This document shows, in pieces, positions 24,346 through 36,800 of a DNA stretch of 64,000 nt. The first letter of the stretch is position 1, and the number at the start of each line of letters is the position of its first letter. A program made the translations under genes and the position numbers. The notes below the pieces were generated by a model, which was not told the origin of the DNA, did no database searches, and was given only the letters and a program-made list of their open reading frames with translations. Where the stretch lies: the NCBI GenBank assembly GCA_036250195.1, contig JAVHZZ010000062.1, positions 606,856-670,855 of the forward strand, given 5' to 3'. The stretch is from Mixophyes australis. Its lineage: Eukaryota > Chordata > Amphibia > Anura > Limnodynastidae.

Positions 24346-27300
24346 GCCCACAATTATCAACTTTCTAAGTCTTTCTGAGCAGGAGAAATCGCAAAACATA
24401 GTCATTTCTTCGTTGCCGTCCAAAAACAACGCTTTTTTGCATTCCTGTCTCACTTTCTCTTAGAAACAATGATTTACATCAATCCTTTTACATAATTCTT
24501 GTTTCTCATGACATTTCTAACATTGCCCACAATTATCAACTTTCTAAGTCTTTCTGAGCAGGAGAAATCGCAAAACATAGTCATTTCTTCATTGCCGTAC
24601 AAAAACAACGCTTTTTTGCATTCCTGTCTCACTTTCTCTTAGAAACAATGATTTACATCAATCCTTTTACATAATTCTTGTTTCTCATGACATTTCTAAC
24701 ATTGCCCACAATTATCAACTTTCTAAGTCTTTCTGAGCAGTGAGAAATCGCAAAACATAGTCATTTCTTCATTGCCGTCCAAAAACAACGCTTTTTTGCA
24801 TTCCTGTCTCACTTTCTCTTAGAAACAATGATTTACATCAATCCTTTTACATAATTCTTGTTTCTCATGACATTTCTAACATTGCCCACAATTATCAACT
24901 TTCTAAGTCTTTCTGAGCAGGAGAAATCGCAAAACATAGTCATTTCTTCATTGCCGTCCAAAAACAACGCTTTTTTGCATTCCTGTCTCACTTTCTCTTA
25001 GAAACAATGATTTACATCAATCCTTTTACATAATTCTTGTTTCTCATGACATTTCTAACATTGCCCACAATTATCAACTTTCTAAGTCTTTCTGAGCAGG
25101 AGAAATTGCAAAACATAGTCATTTCTTCATTGCCGTACAAAACAACGCTTTTTTGCATTTCTGTCTCACTTTCTCTTGTAAACAATGATTTACATCAATC
25201 CTTTTACATAATTCTTGTTTCTCATGACATTTCTAACATTGCCCACAATTATCAACTTTCTAAGTCTTTCTGAGCACGAGAAATTGCAAAACATAGTCAT
25301 TTCTTCATTGCCGTCCAAAAACAACGCTTTTTTGCATTCCTGTCTCACTTTCTCTTAGAAACAATGATTTACATCAATCCTTTTACATAATTCTTGTTTC
25401 TCATGACATTTCTAACATTGCCCACAATTATCAACTTTCTAAGTCTTTCTGAGCACGAGAAATCGCGAAATATAGTCATTTCTTCATTGCCGTCCAAAAA
25501 CAACGCTTTTTTGCATTTCTGTCTCACTTTCTCTTGTAAACAATGATTTACATCAATCCTTTTACATAATTCTTGTTTCTCATGACATTTCTAACATTGC
25601 CCACAATTATCAACTTTCTAAGTCTTTCTGTGCAGGAGAAATCGCAAAACATAGTCATTTCTTCATTGCCGTCCAAAAACAACGCTTTTTTGCATTTCTG
25701 TCTCACTTTCTCTCGTAAACAATGATTTACATCAATCCTTTTACATAATTCTTGTTTCTCATGACATTTCTAACATTGCCCACAATTATCAACTTTCTAA
25801 GTCTTTCTGAGCAGGAGAAATCGCAAAACATAGTCATTTCTTCATTGCCGTCCAAAAACAACGCTTTTTTGCATTCCTGTCTCACTTTGTCTTAGAAACA
25901 ATGATTTACATCAATCCTTTTACATAATTCTTGTTTCTTATGACATTTCTAACATTGCCCACAATTATCAACTTTCTAAGTCTTTCTGAGCACGAGAAAT
26001 CGCGAAATATAGTCATTTCTTCATTGCCGTCCAAAAACAACGCTTTTTTGCATTTCTGTCTCACTTTCTCTTGTAAACAATGATTTACATCAATCCTTTT
26101 ACATAATTCTTGTTTCTCATGACATTTCTAACATTGCCCACAATTATCAACTTTCTAAGTCTTTCTGAGCAGGAGAAATCGCAAAACATAGTCATTTCTT
26201 CATTGCAGTCCAAAAACAACGCTTTTTTGCATTCCTGTCTCACTTTCTCTTAGAAACAATGATTTACATCAATCCTTTTACATAATTCTTGTTTCTCATG
26301 ACATTTCTAACATTGCCCACAATTATCAACTTTCTAAGTCTTTCTGAGCAGGAGAAATCGCAAAACATAGTCATTTCTTCATTGCCGTCCAAAAACAACG
26401 CTTTTTTGCATTCCTGTCTCACTTTCTCTTAGAAACAATGATTTACATCAATCCTTTTACATAATTCTTGTTTCTCATGACATTTCTAACATTGCCCACA
26501 ATTATCAACTTTCTAAGTCTTTCTGAGCAGGAGAAATCGCAAAACATAGTCATTTCTTCATTGCCGTCCAAAAACAACGCTTTTTTGCATTCCTGTCTCA
26601 CTTTCTCTTAGAAACAATGATTTACATCAATCCTTTTACATAATTCTTGTTTCTCATGACATTTCTAACATTGCCCACAATTATCAACTTTCTAAGTCTT
26701 TCTGAGCAGGAGAAATCGCAAAACATAGTCATTTCTTCATTGCCGTCCAAAAACAACGCTTTTTTGCATTCCTGTCTCACTTTCTCTTAGAAACAATAAT
26801 TTACATCAATCCTTTTACATAATTCTTGTTTCTCATGACATTTCTAACATTGCCCACAATTATCAACTTTCTAAGTCTTTCTGAGCAGGAGAAATCGCAA
26901 AACATAGTCATTTCTTCATTGCCGTCCAAAAACAACGCTTTTTTGCATTCCTGTCTCACTTTCTCTTAGAAACAATGATTTACATCAATCCTTTTACATA
27001 ATTCTTGTTTCTCATGACATTTCTAACATTGCCCACAATTATCAACTTTCTAAGTCTTTCTGAGCAGGAGAAATCGCAAAACATAGTCATTTCTTCATTG
27101 CCGTCCAAAAACAACGCTTTTTTGCATTCCTGTCTCACTTTCTCTTAGAAACAATGATTTACATCAATCCTTTTACATAATTCTTGTTTCTCATGACATT
27201 TCTAACATTGCCCACAATTATCAACTTTCTAAGTCTTTCTGAGCACGAGAAATCGCGAAATATAGTCATTTCTTCATTGCCGTCCAAAAACAACGCTTTT

Positions 27301-28999
27301 TTGCATTTCTGTCTCACTTTCTCTTGTAAACAATGATTTACATCAATCCTTTTACATAATTCTTGTTTCTCATGACATTTCTAACATTGCCCACAATTAT
27401 CAACTTTCTAAGTCTTTCTGAGCAGGAGAAATCGCAAAACATAGTCATTTCTTCATTGCCGTCCAAAAACAACGCTTTTTTGCATTCCTGTCTCACTTTC
27501 TCTTAGAAACAATGATTTACATCAATCCTTTTACATAATTCTTGTTTCTCATGACATTTCTAACATTGCCCACAATTATCAACTTTCTAAGTCTTTCTGA
27601 GCAGGAGAAATCGCAAAACATAGTCATTTCTTCATTGCCGTCCAAAAACAACGCTTTTTTGCATTCCTGTCTCACTTTCTCTTAGAAACAATGATTTACA
27701 TCAATCCTTTTACATAATTCTTGTTTCTCATGACATTTCTAACATTGCCCACAATTATCAACTTTCTAAGTCTTTCTGAGCACGAGAAATTGCAAAACAT
27801 AGTCATTTCTTCATTGCCGTCCAAAAACAACGCTTTTTTGCATTTCTGTCTCACTTTCTCTTGTAAACAATGATCTACATCAATCCTTTTACATAATTCT
27901 TGTTTCTCATGACATTTCTAACATTGCCCACAATTATCAACTTTCTAAGTCTTTCTGAGCAGGAGAAATCGCAAAACATAGTCATTTCTTCATTGCCGTC
28001 CAAAAACAACGCTTTTTTGCATTCCTGTCTCACTTTCTCTTAGAAACAATGATTTACATCAATCCTTTTACATAATTCTTGTTTCTCATGACATTTCTAA
28101 CATTGCCCACAATTATCAACTTTCTAAGTCTTTCTGAGCACGAGAAATTGCAAAACATAGTCATTTCTTCATTGCCGTACAAAAACAACGCTTTTTTGCA
28201 TTCCTGTCTCACTTTCTCTTGTAAACAATGATTTACATCAATCCTTTTACATAATTCTTGTTTCTCATGACATTTCTAACATTGCCCACAATTATCAACT
28301 TTCTAAGTCTTTCTGAGCACGAGAAATTGCAAAACATAGTCATTTCTTCATTGCCGTCCAAAAACAACGCTTTTTTGCATTCCTGTCTCACTTTCTCTTA
28401 GAAACAATGATTTACATCAATCCTTTTACATAATTCTTGTTTCTCATGACATTTCTAACATTGCCCACAATTATCAACTTTCTAAGTCTTTCTGAGCAGG
28501 AGAAATCGCAAAACATAGTCATTTCTTCATTGCCGTCCAAAAACAACGCTTTTTTGCATTCCTGTCTCACTTTCTCTTAGAAACAATGATTTACATCAAT
28601 CCTTTTACATAATTCTTGTTTCTCATGACATTTCTAACATTGCCCACAATTATCAACTTTCTAAGTCTTTCTGAGCACGAGAAATCGCGAAATATAGTCA
28701 TTTCTTCATTGCCGTCCAAAAACAACGCTTTTTTGCATTTCTGTCTCACTTTCTCTTGTAAACAATGATTTACATCAATCCTTTTACATAATTCTTGTTT
28801 CTCATGACATTTCTAACATTGCCCACAATTATCAACTTTCTAAGTCTTTCTGAGCAGGAGAAATCGCAAAACATAGTCATTTCTTCATTGCCGTCCAAAA
28901 ACAACGCTTTTTTGCATTCCTGTCTCACTTTCTCTTAGAAACAATGATTTACATCAATCCTTTTACATAATTCTTGTTTCTCATGACATTTCTAACATT
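24346..28999. repeat. 26-monomer chimeric HOR, copy 1 (4654 bp)
   Basis: The order is J-K-L-A-I-E-C-H/C-M-C-A-A-A-P-A-A-C-A-A-G-A-F-E-A-C-A. The next copy starts at 29000, and every landmark checked (J, I, P, G) lies exactly 4654 bp further on, which is 26 x 179. Both copies share a C-to-G change at base 112 of the M monomer (CTTTGTCTT) that the 25-monomer version lacks, so they derive from a recent common copy. The only difference between them that I noticed is a private GCAGTCC at 26207. Confidence 0.9.
25599..25777. repeat. H/C hybrid junction monomer, copy 2
   Basis: It has the same mosaic of sites and the same extra C116 as the monomer at 17901, in the same slot of the HOR. This shows that one ancestral event was later amplified. 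Confidence 0.85.
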
Positions 29000-31900
29000 G
29001 CCCACAATTATCAACTTTCTAAGTCTTTCTGAGCAGGAGAAATCGCAAAACATAGTCATTTCTTCGTTGCCGTCCAAAAACAACGCTTTTTTGCATTCCT
29101 GTCTCACTTTCTCTTAGAAACAATGATTTACATCAATCCTTTTACATAATTCTTGTTTCTCATGACATTTCTAACATTGCCCACAATTATCAACTTTCTA
29201 AGTCTTTCTGAGCAGGAGAAATCGCAAAACATAGTCATTTCTTCATTGCCGTACAAAAACAACGCTTTTTTGCATTCCTGTCTCACTTTCTCTTAGAAAC
29301 AATGATTTACATCAATCCTTTTACATAATTCTTGTTTCTCATGACATTTCTAACATTGCCCACAATTATCAACTTTCTAAGTCTTTCTGAGCAGTGAGAA
29401 ATCGCAAAACATAGTCATTTCTTCATTGCCGTCCAAAAACAACGCTTTTTTGCATTCCTGTCTCACTTTCTCTTAGAAACAATGATTTACATCAATCCTT
29501 TTACATAATTCTTGTTTCTCATGACATTTCTAACATTGCCCACAATTATCAACTTTCTAAGTCTTTCTGAGCAGGAGAAATCGCAAAACATAGTCATTTC
29601 TTCATTGCCGTCCAAAAACAACGCTTTTTTGCATTCCTGTCTCACTTTCTCTTAGAAACAATGATTTACATCAATCCTTTTACATAATTCTTGTTTCTCA
29701 TGACATTTCTAACATTGCCCACAATTATCAACTTTCTAAGTCTTTCTGAGCAGGAGAAATTGCAAAACATAGTCATTTCTTCATTGCCGTACAAAACAAC
29801 GCTTTTTTGCATTTCTGTCTCACTTTCTCTTGTAAACAATGATTTACATCAATCCTTTTACATAATTCTTGTTTCTCATGACATTTCTAACATTGCCCAC
29901 AATTATCAACTTTCTAAGTCTTTCTGAGCACGAGAAATTGCAAAACATAGTCATTTCTTCATTGCCGTCCAAAAACAACGCTTTTTTGCATTCCTGTCTC
30001 ACTTTCTCTTAGAAACAATGATTTACATCAATCCTTTTACATAATTCTTGTTTCTCATGACATTTCTAACATTGCCCACAATTATCAACTTTCTAAGTCT
30101 TTCTGAGCACGAGAAATCGCGAAATATAGTCATTTCTTCATTGCCGTCCAAAAACAACGCTTTTTTGCATTTCTGTCTCACTTTCTCTTGTAAACAATGA
30201 TTTACATCAATCCTTTTACATAATTCTTGTTTCTCATGACATTTCTAACATTGCCCACAATTATCAACTTTCTAAGTCTTTCTGTGCAGGAGAAATCGCA
30301 AAACATAGTCATTTCTTCATTGCCGTCCAAAAACAACGCTTTTTTGCATTTCTGTCTCACTTTCTCTCGTAAACAATGATTTACATCAATCCTTTTACAT
30401 AATTCTTGTTTCTCATGACATTTCTAACATTGCCCACAATTATCAACTTTCTAAGTCTTTCTGAGCAGGAGAAATCGCAAAACATAGTCATTTCTTCATT
30501 GCCGTCCAAAAACAACGCTTTTTTGCATTCCTGTCTCACTTTGTCTTAGAAACAATGATTTACATCAATCCTTTTACATAATTCTTGTTTCTTATGACAT
30601 TTCTAACATTGCCCACAATTATCAACTTTCTAAGTCTTTCTGAGCACGAGAAATCGCGAAATATAGTCATTTCTTCATTGCCGTCCAAAAACAACGCTTT
30701 TTTGCATTTCTGTCTCACTTTCTCTTGTAAACAATGATTTACATCAATCCTTTTACATAATTCTTGTTTCTCATGACATTTCTAACATTGCCCACAATTA
30801 TCAACTTTCTAAGTCTTTCTGAGCAGGAGAAATCGCAAAACATAGTCATTTCTTCATTGCCGTCCAAAAACAACGCTTTTTTGCATTCCTGTCTCACTTT
30901 CTCTTAGAAACAATGATTTACATCAATCCTTTTACATAATTCTTGTTTCTCATGACATTTCTAACATTGCCCACAATTATCAACTTTCTAAGTCTTTCTG
31001 AGCAGGAGAAATCGCAAAACATAGTCATTTCTTCATTGCCGTCCAAAAACAACGCTTTTTTGCATTCCTGTCTCACTTTCTCTTAGAAACAATGATTTAC
31101 ATCAATCCTTTTACATAATTCTTGTTTCTCATGACATTTCTAACATTGCCCACAATTATCAACTTTCTAAGTCTTTCTGAGCAGGAGAAATCGCAAAACA
31201 TAGTCATTTCTTCATTGCCGTCCAAAAACAACGCTTTTTTGCATTCCTGTCTCACTTTCTCTTAGAAACAATGATTTACATCAATCCTTTTACATAATTC
31301 TTGTTTCTCATGACATTTCTAACATTGCCCACAATTATCAACTTTCTAAGTCTTTCTGAGCAGGAGAAATCGCAAAACATAGTCATTTCTTCATTGCCGT
31401 CCAAAAACAACGCTTTTTTGCATTCCTGTCTCACTTTCTCTTAGAAACAATAATTTACATCAATCCTTTTACATAATTCTTGTTTCTCATGACATTTCTA
31501 ACATTGCCCACAATTATCAACTTTCTAAGTCTTTCTGAGCAGGAGAAATCGCAAAACATAGTCATTTCTTCATTGCCGTCCAAAAACAACGCTTTTTTGC
31601 ATTCCTGTCTCACTTTCTCTTAGAAACAATGATTTACATCAATCCTTTTACATAATTCTTGTTTCTCATGACATTTCTAACATTGCCCACAATTATCAAC
31701 TTTCTAAGTCTTTCTGAGCAGGAGAAATCGCAAAACATAGTCATTTCTTCATTGCCGTCCAAAAACAACGCTTTTTTGCATTCCTGTCTCACTTTCTCTT
31801 AGAAACAATGATTTACATCAATCCTTTTACATAATTCTTGTTTCTCATGACATTTCTAACATTGCCCACAATTATCAACTTTCTAAGTCTTTCTGAGCAC

Positions 31901-33653
31901 GAGAAATCGCGAAATATAGTCATTTCTTCATTGCCGTCCAAAAACAACGCTTTTTTGCATTTCTGTCTCACTTTCTCTTGTAAACAATGATTTACATCAA
32001 TCCTTTTACATAATTCTTGTTTCTCATGACATTTCTAACATTGCCCACAATTATCAACTTTCTAAGTCTTTCTGAGCAGGAGAAATCGCAAAACATAGTC
32101 ATTTCTTCATTGCCGTCCAAAAACAACGCTTTTTTGCATTCCTGTCTCACTTTCTCTTAGAAACAATGATTTACATCAATCCTTTTACATAATTCTTGTT
32201 TCTCATGACATTTCTAACATTGCCCACAATTATCAACTTTCTAAGTCTTTCTGAGCAGGAGAAATCGCAAAACATAGTCATTTCTTCATTGCCGTCCAAA
32301 AACAACGCTTTTTTGCATTCCTGTCTCACTTTCTCTTAGAAACAATGATTTACATCAATCCTTTTACATAATTCTTGTTTCTCATGACATTTCTAACATT
32401 GCCCACAATTATCAACTTTCTAAGTCTTTCTGAGCACGAGAAATTGCAAAACATAGTCATTTCTTCATTGCCGTCCAAAAACAACGCTTTTTTGCATTTC
32501 TGTCTCACTTTCTCTTGTAAACAATGATCTACATCAATCCTTTTACATAATTCTTGTTTCTCATGACATTTCTAACATTGCCCACAATTATCAACTTTCT
32601 AAGTCTTTCTGAGCAGGAGAAATCGCAAAACATAGTCATTTCTTCATTGCCGTCCAAAAACAACGCTTTTTTGCATTCCTGTCTCACTTTCTCTTAGAAA
32701 CAATGATTTACATCAATCCTTTTACATAATTCTTGTTTCTCATGACATTTCTAACATTGCCCACAATTATCAACTTTCTAAGTCTTTCTGAGCACGAGAA
32801 ATTGCAAAACATAGTCATTTCTTCATTGCCGTACAAAAACAACGCTTTTTTGCATTCCTGTCTCACTTTCTCTTGTAAACAATGATTTACATCAATCCTT
32901 TTACATAATTCTTGTTTCTCATGACATTTCTAACATTGCCCACAATTATCAACTTTCTAAGTCTTTCTGAGCACGAGAAATTGCAAAACATAGTCATTTC
33001 TTCATTGCCGTCCAAAAACAACGCTTTTTTGCATTCCTGTCTCACTTTCTCTTAGAAACAATGATTTACATCAATCCTTTTACATAATTCTTGTTTCTCA
33101 TGACATTTCTAACATTGCCCACAATTATCAACTTTCTAAGTCTTTCTGAGCAGGAGAAATCGCAAAACATAGTCATTTCTTCATTGCCGTCCAAAAACAA
33201 CGCTTTTTTGCATTCCTGTCTCACTTTCTCTTAGAAACAATGATTTACATCAATCCTTTTACATAATTCTTGTTTCTCATGACATTTCTAACATTGCCCA
33301 CAATTATCAACTTTCTAAGTCTTTCTGAGCACGAGAAATCGCGAAATATAGTCATTTCTTCATTGCCGTCCAAAAACAACGCTTTTTTGCATTTCTGTCT
33401 CACTTTCTCTTGTAAACAATGATTTACATCAATCCTTTTACATAATTCTTGTTTCTCATGACATTTCTAACATTGCCCACAATTATCAACTTTCTAAGTC
33501 TTTCTGAGCAGGAGAAATCGCAAAACATAGTCATTTCTTCATTGCCGTCCAAAAACAACGCTTTTTTGCATTCCTGTCTCACTTTCTCTTAGAAACAATG
33601 ATTTACATCAATCCTTTTACATAATTCTTGTTTCTCATGACATTTCTAACATT
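29000..33653. repeat. 26-monomer chimeric HOR, copy 2 (4654 bp)
   Basis: The class order is the same as in 24346-28999, monomer for monomer. After its last A the array does not return to J. It continues A-C7-A-N, which is what follows E-A-C-A in the right family. It is therefore continuous with the right-hand domain and is the last place where J, K, L, I and H occur. Confidence 0.9.
30253..30431. repeat. H/C hybrid junction monomer, copy 3
   Basis: This third copy lies 4654 bp after the second. From this monomer rightwards the class order is right-family to the end of the window, so it marks the effective boundary between the two families here. Confidence 0.85.
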
Positions 33654-33832
33654 GCCCACAATTATCAACTTTCTAAGTCTTTCTGAGCAGGAGAAATCGC
33701 AAAACATAGTCATTTCTTCATTGCCGTCCAAAAACAACGCTTTTTTGCATTCCTGTCTCACTTTCTCTTAGAAACAATGATTTACATCAATCCTTTTACA
33801 TAATTCTTGTTTCTCATGACATTTCTAACATT

Positions 33833-36800
33833 GCCCACAATTATCAACTTTCTAAGTCTTTCTGAGCACGAGAAATCGCGAAATATAGTCATTTCTTCAT
33901 TGCCGTCCAAAAACAACGCTTTTTTTGCATTTCTGTCTCACTTTCTCTTGTAAACAATGATTTACATCAATCCTTTTACATAATTCTTGTTTCTCATGAC
34001 ATTTCTAACATTGCCCACAATTATCAACTTTCTAAGTCTTTCTGAGCAGGAGAAATCGCAAAACATAGTCATTTCTTCATTGCCGTCCAAAAACAACGCT
34101 TTTTTGCATTCCTGTCTCACTTTCTCTTAGAAACAATGATTTACATCAATCCTTTTACATAATTCTTGTTTCTCATGACATTTCTAACATTGCCCACAAT
34201 TATCAACTTTCTAAGTATTTCTGAGCAGGAGAAATCGCAAAACATAGTCATTTCTTCATTGCCGTCCAAAAACAACGCTTTTTTGCATTCCTGTCTCACT
34301 TTCTCTTAGAAACAATGATTTACATCAATCCTTTTACATAATTCTTGTTTCTCATGACATTTCTAACATTGCCCACAATTATCAACTTTCTAAGTCTTTC
34401 TGAGCAGGAGAAATCGCAAAACATAGTCATTTCTTCATTGCCGTCCAAAAACAACGCTTTTTTGCATTCCTGTCTCACTTTCTCTTAGAAACAATGATTT
34501 ACATCAATCCTTTTACATATTTCTTATTTCTCATGACATTTCTAACATTGCCCACAATTATCAACTTTCTAAGTCTTTCTGAGCACGAGAAATTGCAAAA
34601 CATAGTCATTTCTTCATTGCCGTACAAAAACAACGCTTTTTTGCATTCCTGTCTCACTTTCTCTTGTAAACAATGATTTACATCAATCCTTTTACATAAT
34701 TCTTGTTTCTCATGACATTTCTAACATTGCCCACAATTATCAACTTTCTAAGTCTTTCTGAGCACGAGAAATCGCGAAATATAGTCATTTCTTCATTGCC
34801 GTCCAAAAACAACGCTTTTTTGCATTTCTGTCTCACTTTCTCTTGTAAACAATGATTTACATCAATCCTTTTACATAATTCTTGTTTCTCATGACATTTC
34901 TAACATTGCCCACAATTATCAACTTTCTAAGTCTTTCTGAGCAGGAGAAATCGCAAAACATAGTCATTTCTTCATTGCCGTCCAAAAACAACGCTTTTTT
35001 GCATTCCTGTCTCACTTTCTCTTAGAAACAATGATTTACATCAATCCATTTACATAATTCTTGTTTCTTATGACATTTCTAACATTGCCCACAATTATCA
35101 ACTTTCTAAGTCTTTCTGAGCACGAGAAATCGCGAAATATAGTCATTTCTTCATTGCCGTCCAAAAACAACGCTTTTTTGCATTTCTGTCTCACTTTCTC
35201 TTGTAAACAATGATTTACATCAATCCTTCTACATAATTCTTGTTTCTCATGACATTTCTAACATTGCCCACAATTATCAACTTTCTAAGTCTTTCTGAGC
35301 AGGAGAAATCGCAAAACATAGTCATTTCTTCATTGCCGTCCAAAAACAACGCTTTTTTGCATTCCTGTCTCACTTTCTCTTAGAAACAATGATTTACATC
35401 AATCCTTTTACATAATTCTTGTTTCTCATGACATTTCTAACATTGCCCACAATTATCAACTTTCTAAGTCTTTCTGAGCAGGAGAAATCGCAAAACATAG
35501 TCATTTCTTCATTGCCGTCCAAAAACAACGCTTTTTTGCATTCCTGTCTCACTTTCTCTTAGAAACAATGATTTACATCAATCCTTTTACATAATTCTTG
35601 TTTCTCATGACATTTCTAACATTGCCCACAATTATCAACTTTCTAAGTCTTTCTGAGCAGGAGAAATCGCAAAACATAGTCATTTCTTCATTGCCGTCCA
35701 AAAACAACGCTTTTTTGCATTCCTGTCTCACTTTCTCTTAGAAACAATGATTTACATCAATCCTTTTACATAATTCTTGTTTCTCATGACATTTCTAACA
35801 TTGCCCACAATTATCAACTTTCTAAGTCTTTCTGAGCAGGAGAAATCGCAAAACATAGTCATTTCTTCATTGCCGTCCAAAAACAACGCTTTTTTGCATT
35901 CCTGTCTCACTTTCTCTTAGAAACAATGATTTACATCAATCCTTTTACATAATTCTTGTTTCTCATGACATTTCTAACATTGCCCACAATTATCAACTTT
36001 CTAAGTCTTTCTGAGCACGAGAAATCGCGAAATATAGTCATTTCTTCATTGCCGTCCAAAAACAACGCTTTTTTGCATTTCTGTCTCACTTTCTCTTGTA
36101 AACAATGATTTACATCAATCCTTTTACATAATTCTTGTTTCTCATGACATTTCTAACATTGCCCACAATTATCAACTTTCTAAGTCTTTCTGAGCACGAG
36201 AAATCGCGAAATATAGTCATTTCTTCATTGCCGTCCAAAAACAACGCTTTTTTGCATTTCTGTCTCACTTTCTCTTGTAAACAATGATTTACATCAATCC
36301 TTTTACATAATTCTTGTTTCTCATGACATTTCTAACATTGCCCACAATTATCAACTTTCTAAGTCTTTCTGAGCAGGAGAAATCGCAAAACATAGTCATT
36401 TCTTCATTGCCGTCCAAAAACAACGCTTTTTTGCATTCCTGTCTCACTTTCTCTTAGAAACAATGATTTACATCAATCCTTTTACATAATTCTTGTTTCT
36501 TATGACATTTCTAACATTGCCCACAATTATCAACTTTCTAAGTCTTTCTGAGCACGAGAAATCGCGAAATATAGTCATTTCTTCATTGCCGTCCAAAAAC
36601 AACGCTTTTTTGCATTTCTGTCTCACTTTCTCTTGTAAACAATGATTTACATCAATCCTTTTACATAATTCTTGTTTCTCATGACATTTCTAACATTGCC
36701 CACAATTATCAACTTTCTAAGTCTTTCTGAGCAGGAGAAATCGCAAAACATAGTCATTTCTTCATTGCCGTCCAAAAACAACGCTTTTTTGCATTCCTGT

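Larger units (their letters stand above)
21123..28999. repeat. Large block copy 2: 44 monomers, 7877 bp
   Basis: It has the same order as 13783-21122, with three more monomers. The left-family half (21123-24345) has four A monomers after Q in place of two (+2). The HOR half has 26 monomers in place of 25 (+1). Landmarks sit 7340 bp from their counterparts before the A insertion and 7698 bp after it. The K at 21302 has a private TGCTCAC start. Confidence 0.87.

Noticed and set aside
34494..34676. 60-codon plus-strand open frame
   Set aside because: It results from private changes in the O-type monomer (ACATATTTC in place of ACATAATTC) that remove a stop codon. It is ordinary satellite sequence.
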